DNA of 64,000 nt from contig CAWGZM010000008.1 in the NCBI GenBank assembly GCA_963827065.1, positions 248,001 through 312,000 on the forward strand, read 5' to 3'. Below the pieces are notes generated by a model. That model was not told the DNA's origin. It saw only the letters and a program-made list of their open reading frames with translations, and searched no databases. Shown here in pieces: positions 49,558 through 57,100 of the stretch; the first letter of the stretch is position 1; the number at the start of each line of letters is the position of its first letter. The translations under genes and the position numbers were made by a program. This DNA is from JACVRW01 sp963827065. Its GTDB lineage: Bacteria > Actinomycetota > Thermoleophilia > Solirubrobacterales > Thermoleophilaceae.

Positions 49558-50538
49558 GGGCTCGAGTGGCGTGCCGGCGTCGCCGGCGCGGTCGCCACGG
49601 TCGGTCCATTGGCGATCGGGATCGCCTCCGGCGACGCAGTGCTCGGCCTGATCGCCGCGATCGGCGGGCTGAACGTGTCGCTGTGCGTGCCGGCCGCGGG
49701 GCCGCGCTCGCGGCTGTGGTGGGGCTCGCTCGCGGCCGTGAGCCAGGTGGCGGCGTTCGCGCTCGCCAACCTCGTCCGCGATCACGAGTGGGCCCTTGTG
49801 ATGGCGACGCTTCTGTGGGTGAGCGGGTGGGCACTCGTTCGCGCCGCGGGACGGGCGGGCGCCCTCCTCGGCTTCGCGACCGCGGCGGTGTTCGTGATCC
49901 TGGCCGGCATCCCTGGCAGCCCGGAGCCGTTCGGCGAGCGGCTGCTCTGGTTTTCGCTCGGGTCGATCGCGGGCGTCGTGCTGATGGTCGCGGCTCGTAG
50001 GGGGCCCGAGGCCTCGGAGCACGTCGTCCGCGACTCGCTGAGGGCCGTGCGCGAGGCCGTTACGGGGCGCGATTCGGGGCTACGAGCGCACGCGGTGCGG
50101 CTTGGAGTCGCCGTGGCGGCGAGCACGCTTCTCTACGTCCTGCTCGACCTCGCGCACGGCTACTGGGTCCCCCTCACGGCTCTTGCGATCCTGCAGCCGG
50201 AGGAACGTGCGACACGCGTGCGCAGCGTGCAACGCGCCGTCGGGACCCTCGCCGGCACGGCGCTGATAGTCGTCATCACGGTTTCCACCCACGAGCCCTG
50301 GGCGCTCGCCGCGGGCGCCGCGGTAGCCGCCTTCGGCCTGTTCGCGCTCGACGCGCGCGGCTACTTCTGGCTCGTGGCGCTGCTCACGCCCACCGCTCTG
50401 TTCATGCTGAGCGCCGTCGAATTCCAGGGCGACGAGATCGGCCTCGAACGGGTGGCCGACAGCTCGCTCGGGATCCTGATCGGGCTGGCGTTCGGGGAGA
50501 TTGTCTGGAGGCTCTGGCCGAGTCGCGCTGACGTTTAG
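49507..50538 (+). CDS. FUSC-family (fusaric acid resistance-like) membrane protein
   Basis: A 343-residue polytopic protein built as two similar halves of about five TM helices: first half WRAGVAGAVATVGPLAIGIA, WALVMATLLWVSGWALVRAA, LWFSLGSIAGVVLMVAARRG; second half LRAHAVRLGVAVAASTLLYV, GYWVPLTALAILQPEERATR and ARGYFWLVALLTPTALFMLS. The GYWVPLTAL and QPE segments are hallmarks of FUSC/aromatic-acid exporter-like permeases. ATG 49507. Substrate unknown. Confidence 0.85.
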   Translation: MSAARDLVREAFRTEEHGLEWRAGVAGAVATVGPLAIGIASGDAVLGLIAAIGGLNVSLCVPAAGPRSRLWWGSLAAVSQVAAFALANLVRDHEWALVMATLLWVSGWALVRAAGRAGALLGFATAAVFVILAGIPGSPEPFGERLLWFSLGSIAGVVLMVAARRGPEASEHVVRDSLRAVREAVTGRDSGLRAHAVRLGVAVAASTLLYVLLDLAHGYWVPLTALAILQPEERATRVRSVQRAVGTLAGTALIVVITVSTHEPWALAAGAAVAAFGLFALDARGYFWLVALLTPTALFMLSAVEFQGDEIGLERVADSSLGILIGLAFGEIVWRLWPSRADV

Positions 50539-50655
50539 CTTCGCGCGGCCCGGGTATTTCCCCCGGCGCCATCCGGCAGGGGGCTGTCTGTGCCACCCGC
50601 CAGATTGGCCCCCAGTACCGGGTGCCAATTAACGGATCCAGAGGAGAGCCCCAGG

Positions 50656-53499
50656 ATGAGCTTCGCCGCCGGCCGCCGAGTGCTGATCGCTGTATCGGTT
50701 TGCGTGTGTACATGGCTGGCGGTGACGGCGCCCGCGGCGGGTCAGGTGGGTCGCGGCATCGACCCGAACCAGGGCCTGAGCCTGGTCGAGGTCAACCTCC
50801 CGAGCAAGCTGGCGGCCATGCGCCTCCAGGTGAGGGCTCACCGCTACAAGGTCGAGTTCAACGAGCACTACCTCCGCCGCAACAGCAACGGAACGGTGAC
50901 CGCGACGGTGTTCGGCACCGAGAAGGGCTTCGCCCGGCTCGCCAGAGCGGGCTACAAGCTCGGGCCGACAATCGAAGGCCCCGCCACCTGGGAGCGGCGT
51001 GTCGCGCAGGTCATGCGCGACCGGCGCGCCGAGCGGCGGGCAAGCGCGGCCGCCCTGGGCAAGTCGATCGGGACGGCGTCCCACACTGACGAGATCGTGA
51101 TCCTGCGGGTCGACTACTTCGAGAACTACGCCGGCCGCTTCCTGTCGGTCGAAGCGAAGGATCGGCTGGGCGGCGTGGCGCTCGATGGCACCTACGCGGG
51201 ACCCGCTCTGTCGCTCTCCTGGGACACCGGGCCGGGCACGCCGATCAGCACGCCGCCGCGCCCGCTGAGCGTCAACATCGACCCCGACACCACGCCGGAC
51301 ACGTACATCGAGCATCGCCTGCTGGTCCGGATCGGCGACCGCGGCACGGTGGACCCGCCGCGGCCGTCGCGCATCCGAGTCGGGTCGAGCACCCGCGGCG
51401 TGATGGCGGAGGCGGACGTCAACACCTGGCTCGGCGGCGGTCTGCCGCCGATGTCGGAGAGGTTCATCAGGGACTTCACGACCCGCTACATGGACCCGAC
51501 CGAGGTCTACGGTCGCGCCCGGGCGCTCGCCGACGAGTTCCCGAACATCGCCCGGCTGGTGCCGCTGCCGTACGAGACGAACGGCTATCAGCGTAGGGCG
51601 CAGGCCCTCATGTCCAGCGCGATCCCGCCCGGCAACCCGGTCCCGCCCGGCAACCCGGTCCCGCAGGCCCTCCAGGGCACGGCCGTGGTGCTCACCTCGC
51701 GGGCCTGGGGCCACGAGGGCGGCAACGACATCACCGCAGAGTTCCGCAACCCGGGCACTGCGAACGCTGACCTCGACGTCACCGTGAACGACAACGACAT
51801 CGTGGTCGACCTGGCGACGGCCGCCGGCGGCGGGCCGTCGAGCACGGCCGCTGAGGTGGCTCGCGAGATCAACACGGAGCGGCGTTCCAGCCGCCTCGTC
51901 GTGGCGAGCACCTACCGGGGCAACGCGGGCGCCGGGATCGTCGAGCCGCGCGTCAGGACGCCGTTGTCCGACTTCCTGACAAAAGCAACCAACGCGCACG
52001 TCCCCCGCGGGCCGTTCCAGTACGACGTTCTGCGCATCGGCAACCGCTCGGGCGGACCGCAGGGCGACAAGGTCGGCGTGTTCCTCTACTGCCAGCAGCA
52101 CGCCCGTGAGTGGGCCACCCCGCTCACCTGCCTCGAGACCGCGGAGCAGCTGCTGCGCAACTACGCGATCGACCCGCTCACGAGGCGACTTGTCAACAAC
52201 TTGGACATCTTCATCCTGCCGTCGTCGAACCCGGACGGCGCCCACTACTCGATGCACAACTTCAACATGCAGCGGCGCAACCTCACCAATCACTGCGTCG
52301 TCGGCGGAAAGGAAACGGACAACCCGAACGGGGCCAACTTCTGGCGGCCGCGGGTGAACCCGGGCACCGGCCAGGTCTACACGGCCACGGACCCGGGCGC
52401 GCGCGACGCGTGGGGCGTCGACCTCAACCGCAACAACACGTCCGGGACGATCTTCGACGGCTACATCGGCGCGTCGCACTCGTGCACGAGTGACGTATAC
52501 GCCGGCCCCGCCGAGGCGTCCGAGCCGGAGATCAAGAACGAGCTGTGGATCGCGGACACGTTCGACAACATCAAGTTCTCGAACAACATCCACAGCTTCG
52601 GCGGCTACTTCATGTGGTCGCCGGGCGCGTACCTGCCGGACCGGGGCGAGGGCGACCTCGTGCACCCGAACATCGGCGTCGAGAAGTATTTCTTCGAGGC
52701 GGGCGACCGGATCCTCAACCGCATCAAGGAGCACCGCAACACGGCGATCCTGCCGGAGCGGACCGGCCCGATCGCGGACGTGCTCTACTCGGCGGCCGGC
52801 AACAGCGCCGACGAGCACTGGTACAACCGCGACGTGATCGCATACAGCTTCGAGACCGGCGCTGACCGCTTCGGGACGACGCTCGAGGTGGCGGCTGCGG
52901 CCGGCGCCACGGGCATCCGGGTGCCGAACCGGAACAGCTTCAGGGTGGGCGACAGGGTCGTGTTCGAGCCGGGCACGGCGAACGAGGAGGTGCGCTTCGT
53001 CGCCTCCATCGTCAACCCGAATCCGGAGAGCCCCGCCCCGAACGTGTTCCTGACGGAACCGCTCGCCCTCGTCCACGCAGCCGGATCGGCGGTGGCCAGC
53101 GAGACCGTCCAGACCGGCGTCGGCTTCCAGCCCGACTACGCGACGGAGGGCAAGCACGAGGCGCTCGAGTTCGCGGCGGGCAACTACGGCCTGCTCGAGT
53201 CGGCACTCGACTACGCGCGGGACGTGCAGCCGCCGCAGGTCCAGATGACGGGCCCGTTCGAGTCCAGGACGCAGATCGACACCACGTTCGAGTTCATCAA
53301 CGAGCCTTCGGTGATCCGCTACACGACCGACGGATCGCGGCCGACGAGGCGCTCGCGGATGTGGGACTCGACCGGTCCGCGTGAGCCCGGCGAGGTCTTC
53401 CACCTCAGCAGGACGACCACGTTCCGGTGGCTCGCCGAGGACATCAAGGGCAACGTGTCGAGGGGCTCGGAGCAGTTCGTGATCACACCCGCAGGTTGA
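50656..53499 (+). CDS. Secreted M14 zinc carboxypeptidase with two inserted domains
   Basis: A 947-residue exported peptidase. Signal peptide about 1-30 (VLIAVSVCVCTWLAVTAPAA). Zinc site: His482 and Glu485 in QQHAREWATPLTCLE, His646 in NNIHSFGGYF; catalytic Glu733 in AYSFETGAD. The catalytic domain is interrupted. Residues about 320-452 are an insert with GGNDITAEFRNPGTANADLD and STAAEVAREINTERR, and residues 739-815 another (FGTTLEVAAAAGATGIRVPN). The C-terminus (about 859-947) is a chitobiase-like beta domain (VIRYTTDGSRPTRRS). Digests peptides outside the cell. ATG 50656 with GGAG. Its TGA overlaps the TTG of the next gene. Confidence 0.9.
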   Translation: MSFAAGRRVLIAVSVCVCTWLAVTAPAAGQVGRGIDPNQGLSLVEVNLPSKLAAMRLQVRAHRYKVEFNEHYLRRNSNGTVTATVFGTEKGFARLARAGYKLGPTIEGPATWERRVAQVMRDRRAERRASAAALGKSIGTASHTDEIVILRVDYFENYAGRFLSVEAKDRLGGVALDGTYAGPALSLSWDTGPGTPISTPPRPLSVNIDPDTTPDTYIEHRLLVRIGDRGTVDPPRPSRIRVGSSTRGVMAEADVNTWLGGGLPPMSERFIRDFTTRYMDPTEVYGRARALADEFPNIARLVPLPYETNGYQRRAQALMSSAIPPGNPVPPGNPVPQALQGTAVVLTSRAWGHEGGNDITAEFRNPGTANADLDVTVNDNDIVVDLATAAGGGPSSTAAEVAREINTERRSSRLVVASTYRGNAGAGIVEPRVRTPLSDFLTKATNAHVPRGPFQYDVLRIGNRSGGPQGDKVGVFLYCQQHAREWATPLTCLETAEQLLRNYAIDPLTRRLVNNLDIFILPSSNPDGAHYSMHNFNMQRRNLTNHCVVGGKETDNPNGANFWRPRVNPGTGQVYTATDPGARDAWGVDLNRNNTSGTIFDGYIGASHSCTSDVYAGPAEASEPEIKNELWIADTFDNIKFSNNIHSFGGYFMWSPGAYLPDRGEGDLVHPNIGVEKYFFEAGDRILNRIKEHRNTAILPERTGPIADVLYSAAGNSADEHWYNRDVIAYSFETGADRFGTTLEVAAAAGATGIRVPNRNSFRVGDRVVFEPGTANEEVRFVASIVNPNPESPAPNVFLTEPLALVHAAGSAVASETVQTGVGFQPDYATEGKHEALEFAAGNYGLLESALDYARDVQPPQVQMTGPFESRTQIDTTFEFINEPSVIRYTTDGSRPTRRSRMWDSTGPREPGEVFHLSRTTTFRWLAEDIKGNVSRGSEQFVITPAG

Positions 53500-54680
53500 G
53501 CAAGCGGGTCGTCCTGGCGCTCGCCGTGGCGCTTGTCGCCGCGGCGAGCGTCGTGGCGGCCCTGCTCGCGTTCCGCCCCGACAACGGCAGCGGCAGGCCG
53601 GTCGCCCGGGTGGTGAGTCCCGAGGAGTGCCGGGGGGCCACCGAGGATGAGGCGCGCGACTGCTATGCGCGCGCGTTCAGCGCGATGGTCGGGGCCGAGC
53701 AAGACCCCCTTCCCGTCGTGGAGACGATCGCCGACATGGCCTGGAGCCAGGGCGGCTTCCTGCTCGAGAACTGCCACGGAGTAATGCACACCGTGGGCCG
53801 GCGCTACGCGCGCGAGGCCGGCGTCACGCTCGCGACGCTCATGGAGTACCTGCCGCAGACGAACGACCCGGGCTGTCCCGCCGGCTTCGCGCACGGGCTC
53901 GTGACCGCAGTCGGCCCCGACATCGACACCAGCCGGCCGGAGGCGGCCGCCGCCGTGTGCGCTGAAGCCGGCACGCGCTACCAGCGCTACAGCTGCACCC
54001 ACGGCTTGGGGCACGCCTTCATGCGCATCTACTCGGACAGCCTGAGGCCGGCGCTCGGCATGTGCCGCGCGCTCGGGTCACAGGCGGCACCCGACTGCGC
54101 CCAGGGCGCCTACCACGACTACTGGTTCGCGGCGATCGGCGCGGACGACGCGTCGCTGCCGGAGCGAGCCGTGACCGATCCCCGCCGTCTCTGCGGGGCT
54201 CAGCCGGTCGGCTTCGTCAGGCCGTGCTGGTACCGGGCATTCGTCGACAACCGGCCGGAGGGCGTCAGCGTCGAGGCGCCGGGCGACCTCGACGGCCTGT
54301 GCGCCGGCCTCGTCGGCCTACAGCGCGAGGCATGCATCACCGGGGCATCGGTGATCGGGCCGCCCGACCCCGCCGCGCAGCTGCTGATCTGCGCGGGAAT
54401 GTCCAAGCCATCCGATGCCGAGAGCTGCGTGCGCGGCACCAAGGTGCAGAACCTCCTCGAGTACCCGACGTCCGCACACGTCGATCTGATCAGGCGCTGC
54501 GCGGTGTTCACCGGTGCGCCGCGCGCGGCCTGCTTCCGCTGGCTCGGCAAGACACTCGCCGTCCTGACGGACGGGGAGTTCGCCCGCTCGGGCTGCCCCC
54601 GGCTCGCGGCCGCGCGAGCGCGAGAGCTCTGCCGAGCCGGGGCGCGGCGCATGAACGACGCGCTCGTGACCTTCAGCTGA
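53496..54680 (+). CDS. Membrane-anchored cysteine-repeat protein of unknown function
   Basis: A 394-residue protein not assigned to a known family. Residues 3-25 are a signal anchor (VVLALAVALVAAASVVAALL). The rest carries 18 cysteines. Sixteen fall in eight units C-x10/11-C, e.g. CRGATEDEARDC, CAEAGTRYQRYSC, CRALGSQAAPDC, CGAQPVGFVRPC, CAGLVGLQREAC, CAGMSKPSDAESC, CAVFTGAPRAAC. The Cys is often followed by G or aromatic. Two further cysteines flank CHGVMHTVGRRYA. GxxHG-type motifs recur (CHGVMH, GFAHGL, CTHGLGH). TTG start overlaps the M14 stop (TTGA), so production is coupled to the peptidase. Likely extracellular and disulfide-bridged. Confidence 0.75.
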   Translation: MSKRVVLALAVALVAAASVVAALLAFRPDNGSGRPVARVVSPEECRGATEDEARDCYARAFSAMVGAEQDPLPVVETIADMAWSQGGFLLENCHGVMHTVGRRYAREAGVTLATLMEYLPQTNDPGCPAGFAHGLVTAVGPDIDTSRPEAAAAVCAEAGTRYQRYSCTHGLGHAFMRIYSDSLRPALGMCRALGSQAAPDCAQGAYHDYWFAAIGADDASLPERAVTDPRRLCGAQPVGFVRPCWYRAFVDNRPEGVSVEAPGDLDGLCAGLVGLQREACITGASVIGPPDPAAQLLICAGMSKPSDAESCVRGTKVQNLLEYPTSAHVDLIRRCAVFTGAPRAACFRWLGKTLAVLTDGEFARSGCPRLAAARARELCRAGARRMNDALVTFS

Positions 54681-54697
54681 CGCGGCCGAGGCGCTGT

Positions 54698-54997
54698 TCA
54701 ATCGTCGACGACGTCGATGACCTCGTAGACGCCCTCGACGGCCTGGCTCTCGACGAACGCCGACACGCGATCGACTCGCTGCGTCTCGTCGGCGTCCGCC
54801 TCGGCACGCCAGCGCCGGTACTCGTCCTCGGTCATCTCGAACAGGCCGAAGGAGATGATCTCGTCCTCGTCGCGGATGTTGCGGGCATGGAAGGCGCGCT
54901 GAAAGCCCGGCGGCTTGGCGTCGCCCGGATCCCAGGCCCGCCTGAACTGGTCCCAAGCACCCGGCTTGAGGCGACGGGCGGAGAGCATGACGATCAT
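54698..54997 (-). CDS. ABM-like (dimeric alpha-beta barrel) small protein
   Basis: A 99-residue ferredoxin-like protein: MIVMLSARRLKPGAWDQFRR, KPPGFQRAFHARNIRDEDEI, ISFGLFEMTEDEYRRWRAEA. The pattern is that of antibiotic-biosynthesis-monooxygenase (ABM)-type barrels, with ARNI/DEDEII-like central strands. AAGGAGGT stands 6 nt before ATG 54995-54997. It is the last gene left of an otherwise decayed LuxR locus, 20 nt downstream of its stop. Confidence 0.7.
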   Translation of the reverse strand: MIVMLSARRLKPGAWDQFRRAWDPGDAKPPGFQRAFHARNIRDEDEIISFGLFEMTEDEYRRWRAEADADETQRVDRVSAFVESQAVEGVYEVIDVVDD

Positions 54998-55017
54998 CCT
55001 GATACCTCCTTGTTGGG

Positions 55018-55320
55018 TTAGACGGCACGGGTGAGCTCGACGCGCGAGCGCACATCGAGCTTCCCGTAGATGCTGCGTAGATTGGCTTCGATGGTGCGTG
55101 GGGCTGAGGAAGAGCTGCTCGGCGATCTCGCGGTTCGTGTGTCCCCTGGCGACTAGCTCTGCGATCTCGCGCTCGCCGGCCGTCAAGGGATCGCCGCCGG
55201 TTCCCCCGGCCGGGCGCTGGATCCGGTGCCCAAGCCGCCGCAGCTCCCGCACCGCCTCGTCCCGCCGGCGCTCTGCCCCGAAGCCGGCGAAGACGGCCTG
55301 CGCCTCCGGATTCTTCCGAC
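55018..55320 (-). pseudogene. LuxR-family regulator remnant (C-terminal HTH, frameshifted)
   Basis: Upstream part: NPEAQAVFAGFGAERRRDEA, then DPLTAGEREIAELVARGHTN and REIAEQLFLSP, the start of a GerE/LuxR HTH. In the neighbouring frame, from 55098 downward, follows RTIEANLRSIYGKLDVRSRV and ELTRAV with a TAA at 55018-55020. Joining the two needs one base removed in the CCCCA run (about 55099-55103). The N-terminal ATPase/TPR domains expected for this type are absent (the VOC gene lies there). A dead fragment of a large LAL-type regulator, or a base-call error plus a truncation. Confidence 0.8.
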
Positions 55321-55427
55321 CAGCGCGGGGCGCGCGGCGTCGTCCACGGCGCTGATTCTCTCGCACGGCGTCCCGGTTAGGTGATTTCACCGATGGCCGG
55401 ACGTGCGGCCGGCGGGAGACTGCACGC

Positions 55428-55922
55428 ATGAACAACGAAGTCATCCATCCGGCCGTGCGGGTCGGGCACGTGCACCTGCGCGTCGCCGATCTCGACCGCG
55501 CGCTCGCGTTCTACCGCGACGCGCTTGGCTTTGGCGTGACCGCCGACGCGCGCCCGGCCGGGATCGACATGGTCTTGCTCGCCGCCGGCGACTACCACCA
55601 CCACATCGGCCTCAACACGTTCGACAGCGCGGGCGCGCCGGCGCCGCCCCCAGGACACACCGGTCTCTACCACGTGGCGCTTCTGTACCCCGACCGGCGC
55701 GAGCTTGGCCGCGCCGTAGGCCGGCTGCTCGACCACGGTTACCCAGTCGACCACGGCTCGGACCACGGCGGCACCGTCTCGGTCTACCTCGCGGACCCCG
55801 ACGGCAACGGCGTAGAGCTCTACTACGACCGCCCGCGCGCCGAGTGGTTCGACCCCGACGGCAACCCGGTCCTCAAGAACGAGCGCTTCGACCCCAGCGA
55901 TCTCGTGCGAGCGCCCGCGTAG
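55428..55922 (+). CDS. VOC-family protein, catechol 2,3-dioxygenase-like
   Basis: A 164-residue VOC protein. Metal ligands in the three expected places: His in GHVHLRVADLDRALAFYRDA, His in GLYHVALLYPDRRELG, Glu in GNGVELYYDRP. The YHHHIGLNTF segment is typical of catechol-2,3-dioxygenase-like halves (one module of CatE). Extradiol ring cleavage or another metal-dependent reaction is possible. ATG 55428 (GCATGAACAAC) with only a weak ribosome site. Confidence 0.85.
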   Translation: MNNEVIHPAVRVGHVHLRVADLDRALAFYRDALGFGVTADARPAGIDMVLLAAGDYHHHIGLNTFDSAGAPAPPPGHTGLYHVALLYPDRRELGRAVGRLLDHGYPVDHGSDHGGTVSVYLADPDGNGVELYYDRPRAEWFDPDGNPVLKNERFDPSDLVRAPA

Positions 55923-55980
55923 GCACCGCGGCCGAAGCGACCCACACAGCTTTCCAACCACCACGTCGTTCACAGGCCTC

Positions 55981-56106
55981 TCGCATTTCGTCGTCGTGCA
56001 CGGGACCGGCAGCTACTCGAAGGCATCAGGCAGCGGCATTGCGAGCTCTCTGGACGACGCGGCCGACAACGACCACATGACTGTGATCCGCCGCATCTCC
56101 CGCTGA
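55981..56106 (+). pseudogene. Possible relic of a secreted repeat protein
   Basis: In the 223-nt gap 55923-56145 one frame reads SHFVVVHGTGSYSKASGSG, then IASSLDDAADNDH and a stop at 56104-56106. G-T-G-x-Y-x-x-A-S/T-G-S-G is a common pattern of extracellular beta-sandwich proteins in this order. There is no start codon or signal peptide upstream in frame. Probably degenerate; chance cannot be excluded. Confidence 0.3.
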
Positions 56107-56145
56107 TCACTCGCCGGGCCCGCCGCACGTGGCAGGCTCGGTTCG

Positions 56146-56721
56146 CTATCTGCGGGCGCGCATGGTCACGAGTCCCGCCCCGGCCAGCACGACGCCCGCG
56201 GCCGGGAGGACCCAGAACGGAAAGCCGCCATCGCGGGACGGCTCGGCCAGCGAGACGGTCTCGGGCGGGAGCTGGGTGTCGCGCCCGATGCCCGACGGCT
56301 CGGGCGCCTGGTAGTAGATGCCGCCGCCTCCCTGTCGTTCGGCCATGCTGCCCTTCGGGAAGGCGACGTAGTCCCGCGGCACGTCGCCGCTCCCGACCGA
56401 GACCGCCGGGAACACGAAACGGCGCTTGCCGTCGGCCAGCGTCAGCCGCCAGCGGCCCTCGGCCGGGAACACCACTCTGAATGCATACCTCGCACCCCCG
56501 CGTGACCCGCGCACGGCGATCAGGCGCTCAGCGTTGCTCGCGAACAAGACCGGGTGCGGGCGACGCTGGCCGAACTCGACCAGCTCGACCATGACGTGCC
56601 ACGCCCTGCCCGCTTCGACGGGTCTGTCTCCGGAGGACAGCACGGCGTGGGGGCCCTTGGCGCTCGCCGCCGGCGCGAGCGCCAGGGCTGCCATCAGGAC
56701 GAAGCCCAGGGTGCGTCTCAT
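56146..56721 (-). CDS. Secreted/membrane-anchored YtkA-like protein
   Basis: A 191-residue protein with a signal peptide (RTLGFVLMAALALAPAASAK), a beta-rich domain (about 25-105: VEAGRAWHVMVELVEFGQRR, YAFRVVFPAEGRWRLTLADG) and a C-terminal TM helix (FWVLPAAGVVLAGAGLVTMR). The domain resembles YtkA-like proteins, which occur near copper and heme functions. No metal-binding His or Met cluster is evident. ATG 56719-56721. Confidence 0.75.
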   Translation of the reverse strand: MRRTLGFVLMAALALAPAASAKGPHAVLSSGDRPVEAGRAWHVMVELVEFGQRRPHPVLFASNAERLIAVRGSRGGARYAFRVVFPAEGRWRLTLADGKRRFVFPAVSVGSGDVPRDYVAFPKGSMAERQGGGGIYYQAPEPSGIGRDTQLPPETVSLAEPSRDGGFPFWVLPAAGVVLAGAGLVTMRARR

Positions 56722-56777
56722 GTCCCTGCTACACCCGCCGCGGCCGGCGGGTTCCCATCACAGCTGACGAGCCGATT

Positions 56778-56848
56778 CCCCTAGGTGATTCTGCCCGTTA
56801 GGGGATGCCCGCTCGCTGTGGCCGGCCTGATTATGCGCCAGGCCACTT
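56778..56848 (+). promoter_or_regulatory. Regulatory region of the PLDc_N/arylsulfatase cluster
   Basis: Two inverted repeats precede the cluster: CCCCTA (56778-56783) with TAGGGG (56799-56804), and GGCCTG (56824-56829) with CAGGCC (56839-56844). The 12-nt string GCCAGGCCACTT (56837-56848) recurs exactly at 61925-61936 before the cupin/GntR operon. A shared regulator is possible. Confidence 0.45.
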
Positions 56849-56868
56849 AAACGACTGGGAGGCACCAC

Positions 56869-57036
56869 ATGGTGATAGCGGCGGACTATCCCCTTCTGAA
56901 CATCATCTGGACGATGCTCGTCTTCTTCGGATTTGTCATCTGGCTCGTCCTTCTTTTTCGGGTGATCGGCGACATCTTCCGAAGCGACATGGGCGGCGGC
57001 GGCAAGGCCGCCTGGATCGTCTTCGTGATCTGCTGA
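56869..57036 (+). CDS. Truncated PLDc_N-domain membrane protein
   Basis: A 55-residue gene: MVIAADYPLLNIIWTMLVFF, then GFVIWLVLLFRVIGDIFRS and GKAAWIVFVIC with a TGA at 57034. This is the first half of the phospholipase D nuclease N-terminal (PLDc_N) family, which normally continues with a second helix (LPFLGVLxYLI) and often a SHOCT domain. The downstream sequence contains neither in any frame, so this is a real truncation rather than one shifted base. Ribosome site GGGAGG before ATG 56869. Single TM; possibly non-functional. Confidence 0.75.
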   Translation: MVIAADYPLLNIIWTMLVFFGFVIWLVLLFRVIGDIFRSDMGGGGKAAWIVFVIC

Positions 57037-57100
57037 TAGAACGAACGGTCGCGGACCTTGGGGCCGTGCCCGCAACGGACTGAGGAAAAGGAGACTCCAC

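Noticed and set aside
51613..51660. PPGNPV tandem repeat in the M14 gene as a mobile or recombination site.
   Set aside because: Only two copies and in frame; simple local duplication within a linker.
50629..53403. A 924-codon minus-strand frame opposite the M14 gene.
   Set aside because: No domain or ribosome site; antisense of a high-GC third-position gene.
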